Origin: Chloromonas sp. AAM2
Taxonomy: Eukaryota > Chlorophyta > Chlorophyceae > Chlamydomonadales > Chlamydomonadaceae
Direction: 5' to 3'
DNA: 30,612 bases
NCBI GenBank assembly: GCA_004335635.1
Contig: QAXH01002476.1
Span: 1-30,612, forward strand
Shown: positions 1 through 11,300 of the stretch, piece by piece
Layout of the letters: every line of letters begins with the position of its first letter
How positions within the stretch are numbered: position 1 is the first letter of the stretch
Made by a program: the position numbers and the translations under genes
Notes under the pieces: model-generated
What the model saw: only the letters and a program-made list of their open reading frames with translations
What the model was told of the DNA's origin: nothing
Databases searched by the model: none

Positions 1-32
1 CAGCATTCCTCCGCCTACCAAACCCTGCTCTG

Positions 33-205
33 CCCCTCTCTGGCGCTTGCTGCACCTGGACACTAACCTGCCCTGGCCTTCTCTGGCGCTTGCTCCAGCT
101 GGACACTAACCTGCCCTGCCCTTCTCTAGCGCTTGCTCCAGCTGGACACTAACCTGCCCTGGCCTTCTCTGGCGCTTGCTCCACCTGGACACTAACCTGC
201 CCTGC
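33..205. repeat. 43-bp minisatellite, about 4 copies, in a partial intron
   Basis: The phrase cactaacctgccctg recurs at 61, 104, 147 and 190, an exact 43-bp period. Units differ only by a few substitutions (ggcgcttgct versus agcgcttgct, ccagctgg versus ccacctgg). The array ends about 120 bp before the splice acceptor at 322-323 of the methyltransferase-like gene, so it is most likely intronic. I see no coding continuity through it. Confidence 0.9.
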
Positions 206-323
206 CTGGCCTGTGCTTCAGGAATACGGTTCAGGGTCAGGCCTGCCAAGCGATAGCCTGCCCTGCTTTGACCTGAAATTCAGCTGACCAATCTCAACCT
301 GCCGCCACGGTTCCCTGTTCCAG

Positions 324-2317
324 GTTGTTCACGGTGTGCGTGTGACGCTGGTGGAGCCCCGCGACTTCAAGCTGGACCGGCAGCAGCACAAGGCACTCAA
401 GGTGGGCACTGGCTAGCGGTGCGGGTGCAAGAGCCAGGGAAGGCTGCTTGAGTTCGGATTGAGCAGGGTGTGGCTGAGGTGATAGGAAATGGCCATGGCC
501 CCAGGCTGTCAGGCTTAGGGTGGTGGATCTGTTCTGGTCAGGCTTAGGCTGTCAGGCTTAAGACTACTTGATGGTTGTCGGAGCCTTAGACTACGTCACA
601 GGACCCATCAGTCGCCTCATCCTGAAAGCAGCTCGTTTGTTCCTGCAATGCCACCTGGTGCAGACGATGGCAAAACAGGCAGCAAGAGAGACCAGTAGGC
701 CAGAGGCACACCAGGCGGGTGAGGAAGCGGAACGAGTTCCTGACACAGAGGAGGATACAGAGCGATGTACCCCGGCTGAGGAGGCGGCAGACAACGGACA
801 TGATCGGCCTGATGGGACGGCCGAAGGTGGTGTGGCAGGGGCTGGCAGTGGGGCGGGCCCCGCGCCTGTCAAGCGTGTGCGGCTGGCGGCCGGTCTGGAG
901 ATCACACAGGTGAAAGAAAAGACACTCAGATACTCAGCCTATGGTGGGCTTATGTGTCGACGAGATGTGGTGCAGGCTCTCTTCTTCGGGGCCGTCAGTG
1001 CAGGCCTTGAATTGGGTCGTCAGCTTTGGTAGGTAGTCATTGGTCGACGCACAACCTAACAGAACCAGAGTCTGATGCCACTTCTGTGCCTACTGTGTAG
1101 ATCCACGCGTGGTTTGACGAGCGCTTGTGGGGTCCTGCCGTGAGCTACGCACAAGAGCAGGGCAAACCAGGGCTGCCCACAACCCCTGCGTCTGCCGCTT
1201 CACCTGCTACCAATGTGCCAACTAACAGCTATTACAACAGCGGTGATGATGGTGATGGCAGTGTTGGTTGCAGTCCGCCTGCAACAACGAACAACGGTGA
1301 TGGCGGCAGTGAGGGCGGCATTGCTGGCAGTAACGTTTCAGGTGCCATCACGTGGCCTGCCCATGTGCTGGATCTGGTTGCTGATTGCAGTGTGGTGGTG
1401 GGTCTGCACCCCGACCAAGCAACTGAGGAAATCATCAGGTGAGCAAGAGTGTTATGCCTTTTACATTCTATGCAGCACTGCCAGTCAAGGAGGCCAGGCT
1501 GTGACCAGCTGCATGCTGTCGAATGCTGCCTGCTTCATGGGGCGGCTTTGCCTCCCCTTGTTTCAACAGATGATTCAACAGGAAGGGAGCACTGCCAGTC
1601 ACACAGTTACGGAATTGCGCTTGGCAACCATTGTTCTTCCATGTTCGCTTCAGGTTCGTCCACGCGTTCAAAGGCAAGCCATTTGCCATTGTGCCCTGCT
1701 GCGTGTTCCCGCGCCTCTACCCGCACAGACGGCTGCGGTCCGCCCCCGCTGCCAACCCGGGTGAAGCACCAGCGGGCAGTCAGGGAATGGGTGAGACGCC
1801 AGGCAAAGGGAGAGGTGCCGGCCATGACCCTGGTGTATTGATCTCCAGTCTGCGGATCAATCAGATGTCAACCACTATGGGGATTGATGCCCGTCCCAAG
1901 CCTGGTGTGATGGCGACCAGTTGCATACAGACTGGTAAAGCCAGCCACAGTTCAGCTGAACACGACAGTCTGACAGCAGGGTTGGACACGGTGGCTGGAA
2001 CACATGAGCAAGTGCATGGCGATCAACTGCATGTAGACGCAGGGACTACTGCTGACGCAGGGAGTGGGCATTCAGGAGTTGGTGCACAAGCCAGTGAGGG
2101 TGATGTGGGCATGTGGTCGGAGCCGAGTGAGCTGATGCGTGGGGCCGCAGCGGCAGCGGCAGCGGCCGGCATGTCGGGGGGCGGTGCGGTGAGCGAGGGC
2201 CTGCCCGTGACTCAGTACAGTGAGCTGGTGCGGTACCTAGTGCAGGAGGGGGGGCAGGGCACACGCGAGGGAAACCTGCTGTTCGAGGGAGCCAACAGGG
2301 TGGTGTGGCGCAAGTAG
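324..2317 (+). CDS. SAM-dependent methyltransferase-like protein, 3' part (5' end off the window)
   Basis: Four exons join in phase: 324-401, 664-909, 1101-1438 and 1654-2317 (stop tag 2315-2317), giving the last ~441 residues. Introns are GT-AG (acceptors 322-323, 661-663, 1098-1100, 1651-1653). Exon 1 encodes VTLVEPRDFKLDRQQ; exon 3 encodes IHAWFDERLWGP and later VVVGLHPDQATEEII; exon 4 begins with FKGKPFAIVPCCVFPRLYPH. A GLHPDQATE stretch followed by PCCVFP resembles the motif IV region and following strand of class I SAM methyltransferases, where a PCC signature recurs (for example TRM44-like and METTL25-like proteins). The SAM-binding GxGxG end must lie left of the window. The C-terminus runs through Ser/Gly/Ala-rich linkers, including an eight-alanine run near 2143-2166, to a conserved-looking end LLFEGANRVVWRK. 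Acidic inserts in exon 2 look like algal low-complexity spacers. Family assignment is moderate; substrate unknown. A TGTAA lies at 2851-2855. Confidence 0.62.
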
Positions 2318-3692
2318 TACTGCCATTCTGCTGCACTGCTTGAGACTACTTTTGTTGCACTGTTTTCTATTCACGATGACTGCAGCTGGTATTGACACGG
2401 TATGACTGCAGCTGGTTTCTACTGAGGGATGAGTGTGCAAGTGCGTAGTGACACAGCCGTGCTTGAGATGAGCCAGTGCAACCCGGGACACCCCGACACC
2501 CTGAGAAGTAGGCCACCTCGGACACAAGTGCATTGTGCTGCTGATGGTTTGGTTCCCAGCCACTCTGACAAGCCTGGGCTTGGATGGCTTGTATTTATTT
2601 CTTGGTCTTTGCTGGTCTGCTTTTGCTGTCTGTCCTGCTTGCGTTCTTCCGTTCGTGTACTGGGTGGTTTGTATCGCAGCTGAAACCGATTCATACTTAC
2701 ATCATGTGATTGCTGGTTGTCTTGATAGCCCCTGTTAAATCATCAATGGCTGGGCGAGAGGATGGTTCGGCTTGAGCACAGCAGATGAAGATGCAGGTAT
2801 CCCCACAGCAAATGGCGTTGAACAAAACATTGCGAGAGGGGGTTACAAGCTGTAAGCTGCAACTAGCTGGGGGGCGGGTCCAGACAAGGACAGGAAACAT
2901 AGGTGGGAATGCTGACCTGAGGGCCTGGACGTTATCTGGACTTGCACTTGCAGTATGCATGTGTTGGGTAACAGCACGCTGGTTGCGTCCAGGCACCAGT
3001 TTGTGGCCACACGCCCACTCCTGGGCCCAGACCTGAACATTTAGTGAGTCATAATCAGGTCTTATGCAAATCTACAGGTTTGCAGCGCAAATCTCCGGCC
3101 TCGGTGTTTAAAAACCCATAAACCCCTGTGGCACCGCTTTGTTCTACATCATTAGTGACCATGGAATCTCGTGCAGAGGCAGACAGGTACACGATCCGCA
3201 AGGTCAGAGGGAATCAAACCTGCCCAAATATCCATGTGAAGGGGGTTGTGGCGAAGTTATAATGGAAGAAAGACCCTCTATCACATGTTGTTTGGTCGTA
3301 CAGGCCGTGCACTTGACGGTTGGCAGTCTGCAGGATGGGCATAGTGGGTCGATGCGCCATAATGCAACGCGTTCCACATTTGCAATGACCCAATGCTGGG
3401 TTGCACGGTAAATGAGTAACTGGCATTTGGCTGGGTACCAGCAGTGCAATGGTTGCCCATGACGCTGAGGATGAAAGGCGGTCCCAGAACAAAAACTATT
3501 GACAGTTGCATGAAGCAAAAGGAAATCGAAAGAAGATTGCCAGTTCCGGGACAATCTTTTTTGTGTCCTCGTCAGGAAACCCATGGGGCAGGGTGGAACC
3601 TGTACGACAGTCGTTTGCGGTACGTTGTACGGACGGTCCATCTGTAGGAGCCTGACCCCGGATTGCACCTGGATAGGGAATCAACAACAAAC
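2318..3692. other. Intergenic region between methyltransferase-like and F-box/LRR genes
   Basis: No open frame here has good splice sites or recognisable protein content. The first ~540 bp probably form the 3' UTR of the upstream gene, with a candidate TGTAA poly(A) signal at 2851-2855. Near 3067-3098 GCAAATC/TTTGC words recur in both orientations. Copy A of the dispersed motif lies at 3537-3555, with an inverted 10-bp match (gtcccagaac) at 3481-3490. The last few hundred bases should hold the promoter and 5' UTR of the F-box/LRR gene, but I see no clear TATA box. Confidence 0.5.
3537..3555 (+). repeat. Dispersed 19-bp motif, copy A
   Basis: Reads ttgccagttccgggacaat, one mismatch from the consensus ttgccagttctgggacaat. 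It is preceded by an A-rich purine tract (3514-3536), as in the other copies. An inverted 10-bp partial match, gtcccagaac, lies 47 bp upstream at 3481-3490, so this copy could be one arm of a very short inverted-repeat element. Confidence 0.75.
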
Positions 3693-6596
3693 ATGAACAA
3701 ATCTGTGTCCTTATGTGGTCTGCCAACACTCTGGTGGGATAATCTGTGTTCCCAAGCCGATGATGACGACGTGCTGGCCCTTGCAACGACATCAAAAGCG
3801 CTGCGCAGCCTGGCACTGTCTCACCGCCAGTTTATGTTTTTGAAGCTGAATAGCGTTCCTGAGGCGGTGAAGGAGGCCGGGGAAAGATTGCAAGTGGCGA
3901 TCAGCATATCACAGAGGGTAGCTCTCTCTTTGGATGCGAGGATTCATCCTCCCAATCACGCGCCAAATACTCAGCTGCACACAGCCGAGGCTATCCTCGC
4001 CAATGCCGTCACGGCAAGGCGCTCTGCACTGACAAGCCTCGTTGCGGTGGAATTGAAGGTAGGTGATCCCATCGATCGCCCTGAACTACAGGTGGCGACA
4101 GCATGGGTACATGCAGCAACTGATGTAGCAAACCACTGAGTACAAAGATCACCTCTTTTGGTGCGCCTGCCCTTCCATTCATGCAAACCGTCCCTTGATG
4201 CCAACCTGGCATAAGTAGACATGGGAAGAGAACACCTAAGCACTGAGTGGCTGGGCTTTGGCACTTACACACAGGCTGGGGCTCACTGTAGCAGCTGCAT
4301 GCCGCGAAGAGTCTGCATGCCGCAATACGTTTCGCATAGAGCAACACGCAACAAACAAAGAAGATTGCCAGTTCTGGGACAATTCTGACATGTGATACTG
4401 AGATGTTGTATGGTCGCCTTTCCAGTGCAATCATGGCCTTCGCATCCCAGTTCCTTGTGACTCAGTGATATGGTGTTTGATGTGTTTGATGTTGTGGTGT
4501 TGACTGGCAGTACTGGGCCAGTGGCCACCAAAACAAAAAAAGAGGTAGCAGATTACCAGAGATCTAGAATAAGGGAGGTAGCGAGGTGCAGCGCACTGTT
4601 CATGCAATCTTAAGATGCGCAAGGACAGGTGCCTGGCCCTGCCTGTGGTGTTTCACAATCTTAAGAATTATGATGCCCACCACCTCCTGGGCAATGTGTC
4701 CGAGTACTGCCATCCCACTGAACCAAGCGAAGCTGATTACTTTCAGCATGCCGCACATCATTCCTGGATTCGTTCCAATTCTTGCCATCATCCCTGGACA
4801 CATCAACAGACAACCTCAACGGGCATGGCATGCGCAAGTTTGCTTACTTCTGCACGTAGCAAAAGATGCTGGGACCATCAGGTGCATGCATCTCTTGCCT
4901 GCATACGACACGGAACCAATGTGCGACCCATGTGACCATGTGACTCATGTGTGGCGCAGGCCATGCCGTTGGACACACTGGTCCCTGCCTGGGTCACATC
5001 CACCTGTGTCAACATCAAGGAGCTCTGCCTCACCCACTGCACGTTGAGCCATCAAACAGCCGTGCGCACAATCTACCCGCTGTGTCCACACTTAAAACGG
5101 ATACTGTGGCAATGCCACCCAACAACCCTCCAATACGTCAACGTACACCAACTCCAAAGTCTCCCTGGCCTATCCAGCCTAGCCTTCAGCATGGGTCGTG
5201 AAGGTGCATTGGGGTCGCTGCAGCAGTTTGCTCCCATCGGTTTGCAGATCACCCAGCTGCAATGGAAGCCTGAGACCACTCCGCTCGACCCGCACATGCC
5301 GCTTGGTTTTGCAGCCTGGTTTCCCCAGCTCCACTCCTTGGTTTTACGACACATTGACATCGATGATACGGCACTGGAGCTGCTTCTCTCCATGGCAGCG
5401 TTGAGGCACTTTGCATGCCATACTTTCATCTTGACTCAGGACCATACCCACCGGATGTGCCCGTGGACTAAACTGGGGCTTAACGACGTGGACATCTCTT
5501 CGTTATCACGCTTGCCCTGGGACGGGATCAAGGTGAGAGAACGACTGAGTTTGGGCTCTGAGATTCTTGCTGGGGTGTGGCTGGTAGTGAGGTGTAGTGG
5601 GTGGGTTGGTGTGGGCCTGTGTTTTTGCGCAGCTTGTGTGAGCGTCACACAGCATTGTTCAGAGGTTGCATCGTGGGCACCAATCCGATTGCGCTGAGAA
5701 CAAGCATTTCTGGGGCACACAATGATCGTGGTGCCGCCGCCAACATGTCCCTTTGCCAACAGCAAGTCTGTTAGCCTGAGTCACAGCTACGCTTCAAATG
5801 TACCCAGGTATCATTTGAGGCTCATTGAGGCTGTTGCTATGTGCTGCCAGACCAGTCCAGCCAGATGTGCTGTCCAGACCTCTTGTTTCGACAGCGGTGG
5901 GTCCACACATCATTCTGCCTCTGCAGAACACATTTCCATAAACCACAGCATCGCAAGCTTCTACCTGAAACGTCAGTTGATGCTGTGAAACCCACATCAT
6001 GGCACACGCCCATTGCAGCGGTCGCACGTGGGTGCTGTCCATGCGCTGTGCAGGAGGTGCAACGGCAGCAAGACTGGACCATACAGCCCTCACACAACAC
6101 CCTGGTCAACCGGCGCATGGTGGCGACCTTGATTGCCCGGGGGTGGCTCCAGGCACCCCAGGGCCCCCACCAGGACCGCATCAGCATCAACACACAGTGG
6201 TTGCCCGAGCCAGCAGATGAGAATGTCCTCGCCATCCTGCCACTCCTGAACGTCAAAACCCTCCACACCCTCTTGTTTGAGTGGACTGTGATGGTCCAAG
6301 AGATCTGGGCTGGCGTACGGCCATACATGCAGCCACTGACCGCATGGCATTGCAAGCACTGCTCGTTCCTCGGCCCCGTTGATCCCTGGCCTTGGCTGCT
6401 TTCTAACCTGCCTGGCCAGCCTCTTGCGTGTCTGGACTACTGCCAGGCAACAGAGGAGCAGCTGACAGCGGCGTGTGTGCATGTCAAGGGTCCCATCAAA
6501 CTGTTAGTCAGAGGCATGCCAGACTGGGAGGAAATGAAGGGTCGCATCCATGCCGCCATGACTGCAGCTGGACACCAGCACGTGACATTACAGTAG
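3693..6596 (+). CDS. F-box-like / leucine-rich-repeat-like protein
   Basis: Three exons join in phase 0: 3693-4058 (donor gtaggt), 4960-5532 (acceptor gcgcag, donor gtgaga) and 6054-6596 (acceptor tgtgcag, stop tag), giving about 493 residues. Residues ~8-52 (LPTLWWDNLCSQADDDDV followed by LALATTSKALRSLAL) have the Leu-Pro start, helical spacing and terminal-Leu pattern of an F-box, though divergent. Residues 123-313 contain LRR-like segments such as IKELCLTHCTL, LPGLSSLAFSM and FPQLHSLVLRHIDIDD. The family role would be substrate recognition in an SCF ubiquitin ligase through a SKP1 partner; target unknown. The third exon also scans as degenerate LRR. The first intron (4059-4959) contains a polymerase fossil and a copy of the dispersed motif. 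The start ATG at 3693 gives a compact N-terminal F-box. An earlier acceptor near 6017 for exon 3 cannot be excluded. Confidence 0.68.
4365..4383 (+). repeat. Dispersed 19-bp motif, copy B
   Basis: Matches the consensus ttgccagttctgggacaat exactly. It is preceded by the A-rich stretch caacaaacaaagaag and lies in intron 1 of the F-box/LRR gene, on the same strand as that gene. Confidence 0.85.
4561..4750 (+). mobile_element. Decayed fragment of protein-primed family B DNA polymerase (Polinton/virophage/plasmid type)
   Basis: From 4582 one frame reads RGAAHCSCNLKM then, from about 4636, LPVVFHNLKNYDAHHLL. RGAAH..CN followed by PV.FHNL..YD.H is the signature around the exonuclease region of DNA_pol_B_2 polymerases (Polintons/Mavericks, virophages, linear organellar plasmids, some viruses). 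The same frame has stops just upstream (taa 4570-4572, tag 4579-4581). Near 4705-4715 the similarity seems to shift by one frame, to IPLNQAKLITFSM ending about 4749, which fits the strand after the FHNL motif. Only ~60 of the ~1000 residues of a polymerase remain, so this is a non-functional fossil. It lies in intron 1 of the F-box/LRR gene in the gene's orientation. I see no terminal repeats, integrase, ATPase or capsid remnants nearby. Confidence 0.75.
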
Positions 6597-7233
6597 CAAA
6601 CTGTTTGGCTCAGGTTTGCATATGTGTGCTTCCAACATGTGTACCTGCCTTCTGAGTGGTTTTCAGTTCGCTAACTTGTCTGGAGCAGTATGTGCGCTGC
6701 GTGGCTGCCTGTCAGCATGTGCCAGCAGCTAGTCCAACAGCTGCAGCCTGGATTGTACGCGGGCGCCGCTGGTGTGGTGCAGACTCAGCCAGCTTTTGAC
6801 TTTTGACACAAGAATTGTAGCAGGTTGCCATTGCCTTCACGGCCAGATCTGTTACACAGAGTGGCTATCCGAGCAAAGACGGTTTGCTGCCATTGAATGT
6901 CCACAATGGAAATTTCCTGAAGTAAACTGTGGTGTGCGGCATTCGGTTCTTGACGTTTATCTGGACGTGACTTCTGGTTTAAGTTCATTCATTCGTGTCG
7001 TCTGTGGGCTCTCATGGCCTGCCTTATGCTCTGCCTGGTTTTGCTGATGTGGTCGCGACCCTGCCTGCTGTCGCCCACCTGTTGATCAGGCTCTCCGCCT
7101 TTTGGAATGGATAATGAAGAAAGGATGATCTCGGCTTCGGTGGTGTGCTGAGCGCCTAGACTGATCTGTGTGCAGCACCGCGGGCTGCAAAACCAAATTG
7201 ATGGTAATGAAGGATATCGCAATACAGGTTGCG

Positions 7234-7238
7234 TTACA
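7234..7238 (-). terminator. Candidate TGTAA poly(A) signal of the MRS2-like gene
   Basis: First minus-strand TGTAA downstream of the stop at 8397-8399, about 1.16 kb away. TGTAA is the usual chlorophycean signal, but a 5-mer occurs often by chance. Confidence 0.25.
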
Positions 7239-7432
7239 CGCATGTCTTGACCACAAGTGCTGATAGGCATTGCGCATCTTCTAGTGTACGTGCATCCCTT
7301 ATACATGGTCATAGCTGCACGCATGCCTGTGGCTGCCAGCTGACCTGGGTCACACGGGTCGCCAAACTGCAACCTTTATGCCATCGTTGTTTGTACCGTG
7401 CTCTGTGCCAGTCACGAAACCAGCTTTCTTAG

Positions 7433-7437
7433 TGTAA
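7433..7437 (+). terminator. Candidate TGTAA poly(A) signal of the F-box/LRR gene
   Basis: First plus-strand TGTAA after the stop at 6596, 0.84 kb downstream. Long 3' UTRs are common in these algae. Only the motif itself supports the call. Confidence 0.25.
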
Positions 7438-8396
7438 TCCCTACTTGTGCCATGTCGTCTATTACCACGTCAAACATGCCGCACGCAATAACACGACTGA
7501 ACACCGGCCAAGCCAATAGCACGTGAACAGCCTGTATGAATCTTCCTGCGTGGCAGTCTCTGGCTCACGTCTACAATGCATGAAATGCTCGATGCAGAGT
7601 TGAGTCTATTACCACTCTCCCTCACTCTGCTGCTCAAACCGTATCGCGTTGCACACTCGCTCTCCTGCTCACGCCAGTCCTAACGCCTAAACATGCACCC
7701 ATACATACCCCTCCAATCATTGCAGATGATTCGCCATTTTGACTTGTACAACAACACAACGCGCCTTGCTGCAGTTCGCACTGCTTCCAGCAAGGCACTC
7801 CTGAGGCTCAACAGTCCCCTAGGGAATGAGATGAAGGTCGTAAGAAATAAGAAGCCCAGCCGGCAAGCCTAAGATGCTGGCAGTTCTCACCACCTCTCAT
7901 TTCCACGGCGAGAGCAGCCATGCCTTGCATCCCCCACTTTGCGTGCTGCTTCCTCGTCAAAAAGGGCAAAGAATGCATGGTTCGAATGGGGTAAGGGTGA
8001 GGGGACACACTCACAACGGTGCGCCTGCGCCTGGCTCACATCAAACAAATGGCACCCCGCTTCCTGGCCCGTCCCGCACCACTGATGCATTAATCGACCA
8101 GGAGAGGTCCAAAGCTTCTTAGGGAACAGGCAAAAGGAAACCCTTCCAGTGCGGGAGAGACGCCAGTCAGCTGCACGCTCTTCACCACCTGGATCATCTG
8201 ATGGGGTGATGGGGCCACACTGATATAGCGTGGGCGGGTGAGGCTCACACCGCAAATCCTGGCGCCCTTCAAACGCCAACCTGGGCCGTCCCGCACGTTG
8301 CCCGGCCAGGGAAGGTGATAGGAGGCAGAGCTTCCCGAGGGCAAAGGGTGCGGAGGAGAAGCCTCTGTTGGGGGGGAGCCGGGCATTCCTTGCCTC

Positions 8397-11300
8397 TCAG
8401 TGCCTGATAATCCTGCCTCCCGACCGTTCCTCAATGACAGGAGGCGGTCCAAACCACATCTTGGTGAACCAGTTCCGCTGCTGCAGCTGGTTGTAGATGT
8501 GGTTGTCGACGGGTGGCAGGCCGGGCGGGTGGTCCTCGTCCGTCTGACCCGGCCACCAGCTCCCCCAGGACGGGTTCACGGGGCCGCGGTGCGCCTGAAA
8601 CAAGACACCGCAAATATGAAGCATTGACATGGGCAGTACAGAGATATAACAACATTGTAAGATTTATACCTTTGAAGGCTTTGAGCAATCTTATGGCTGT
8701 CAACGAGCAGGCTGAGCTGGTGGCACTAGCTGGGCGAGATGAGTTGCCTGACAGGGCAGCCCTGGGGCATAATGGACCTATGCAGGGCTCTGAACGTTGA
8801 GCGGTTAGGTGCGCAAAAAGCTGTTCAAGGGAGGCATGGAAGCTGACTCTGAAGAGCGGCAAGCCTGGAGCAGCACTGGGTTCGTCCTGGCTACACCGCA
8901 CAGCAGGTGGTGTCTAGTGGCCGCGACTGTGGACGTCGGTCGGACAGGTGAGAACAGTTTCGAGCGTCCGACACGCTGAAGGCAATCTATGTCCGTACTG
9001 CTGGTCAAGAGCTCACAAGATTGGCGCTGGCAACGAATTGTTTTGGGTCGAACATGTGGAAACATCAGTGTTAACAGCCATGATGTTAACCATGATGTTA
9101 ACCATAAACATCAGTGTTAACAGCCATGATGTTAACCATGATGTTAACAGCAAACGTCAAGTTTACTATGCAGGATGGAAACGACCAAACATTTCCCAGC
9201 CGCAGCATCAAAGCACAACGTAACGATGTGGCCAGAGAAGCAACCGTGGACGATGTTCAGCCTTCCCCTCCTTCCCGAGAGGGTGACTTTACTACACAAA
9301 AAGAAAAGCCAAGGATTGCAAGGCTTCATGGTTGCCAATGGTCGCGTTGTAGCACGGTCACACGGCATGAGCAAGCCGCCCACCCACCTCATACAGGTCA
9401 TCTAGGTGACCCATCTTGAGGTGCCCCATGTGTGTGTCGGCCAGCTCCTTTTCCTGCGCACGACAATGACTTCAAACCCTCACAAACTCTCACAAAGGTA
9501 TCTGAACCAGCTGTTGTTGTCTTTTTACATCCGTGTCGATGCGCGCAATGCGCATAAGGGATGTGTCCCGCAACTCAGGGACAAAAAATCTCAAAGTCAA
9601 TCAATACGAGTCATAGCTGCTATTGGATTTCCAGCCAAATCATACACTGTGAACTCACTGGATGCCAGCGTCCCCCCTAGTTCTGGATTCAACCTAGGTA
9701 TGGAGCATGATGCATTCATTTGCACCGGTGTAGGAGGAAGAACCACCCAGAATTGGGATGGAGCAATTCCAGGGAACAACCCAAGGGAGTCAGGTTGAGA
9801 GGGCCAGGCCACACAGGGCTCGCTCTTGTCCCCTGCTTGTGGAGCTTGATGCAGCTTGCATACGCACCGCTGTCACACCAAACGAGGAACAAGTAACCAA
9901 AATTCAAGGGCTGTTGCCAGGTGTCGCCAACGTCAGGTTTGGAGGACAGGGGCCCGAGCTGCAGTCACAACATGAGCTGTGAAGGCGCACAGTCGGCAGC
10001 GCACGTACGAGCGTGCTGCCCCTCGTACCTTGGCGGTTTTCTTGGCAATCTCTATGCTCTCCAGGAAGCCATCCTTATTGGTGTCATACTGCAGCAGGCA
10101 TGCGAGTACATGGGTCAGGATCGGATTCGCCTGCACAACACACCCATCCCTGAATGCAACAGAAAGGCATGACAAACACAGCCACACACACTAGGAGACG
10201 TAGCGGGTAGGACGCGTGCGCGTGCATACGTAAAGGATTACTGCTGGTCTCAGTACGGAACTGTGACAGGAAGGCATGACAACCAACAGCCAAGGAGGAC
10301 ACACACAGTGCTAGGCGCTCTGCATGCGTGCGCTTCCAACCGCACAAACTGCAAGAAACGCCTCCAAACCGACCTGTTGGAACAGGAAGTCTAGTGAGGG
10401 CCCCTTCCATTGGGCCGAGGGCATCTGGTCCTTCATGTACGCCTCGAAGTCTCGCCGACTCATCTGCATGCTCGCACAAACAATGGTTTTTTGCAGCATT
10501 TGTTCAACTATCTACACCAACCTACAACTAGCGCTGCAGACGTTCTGTTCCAAGCGCTGCTCAAATCTGCGTATGCCATGTACTGTTGTTGATGATGATG
10601 GTGATGATGCTGATAACAAGGGGGATTGTGTGGGTCAAGTGTACAGAGTGTTACGCCCAGCTTTCAGGTGTGGCTTTAATCAGCATGTAGAACCCCGTCC
10701 AAGATTGTCTGCCGCAGCCAGCTCAGCTGACAGTCCCACGGGCAAGCCGTTACTGTAGCTTGCATGTGCCATGTAAGGACCCATCACATGGATGGCGTTT
10801 CTCTACCAAGCACACGGGCAGGCCGGGGGTCTGCTCACCCGCGTGGTGATGCGGGTCATGGCGTCCATGACGTCGTCCAGATCGTCCAGATGCTCCACCA
10901 GGAAGGCCCTGCGAGCCCAATCAACCCCATGCACATGTTCTGACATCTATGACAAACTATGAGCCGGTGATGGCAACCGGGCAGCTGCAGAGCTGAAATA
11001 ATACACACCCCACCTGAGGGAAGTGAACCTGAGTATGTCGCGGCGCGAGCGTAGCTTCCATGTTGAGCGGTAGAGGTGCGAGGTGATGGGGTAGGCGACC
11101 ACACCCGCTGCACAGCACCAGGAGAGCATGAGGGCAAGGTGAGGCCACTGACAGGGTTCGAGGGACTGGGGCACGTCGCATGGTACATGCATGGCCCACT
11201 GCACTGTCACTGTAAGGCACTGTACAAAGTAACAGCTGCAGCAGAACAGGTGCCAGCCATCATCGAGCATCACCACGATGCACACGAGCATTGGGGAGCT

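Larger units (their letters stand above)
6597..8396. other. Convergent intergenic region / 3' UTRs
   Basis: Stop codons of the F-box/LRR gene (+) and the MRS2-like gene (-) face each other across 1.8 kb. The first plus-strand TGTAA after the F-box/LRR stop is at 7433-7437; the first minus-strand TGTAA (ttaca on +) after the channel stop is at 7234-7238. If both are used, the 3' UTRs overlap by about 200 nt. Several short ORFs exist on both strands, including a minus-strand frame at 8090-8396, but none shows a recognisable domain or good splice sites. Confidence 0.5.

Noticed and set aside
8090..8452. 120-codon minus-strand frame downstream of the MRS2-like stop
   Set aside because: It overlaps the last exon in another frame, has no recognisable domain and no acceptor that would join it in phase; treated as 3' UTR.
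9750..9780. cccagaattggga...ttccaggg as another copy of the dispersed motif
   Set aside because: The match to the consensus core is poor and no A-rich tract accompanies it.
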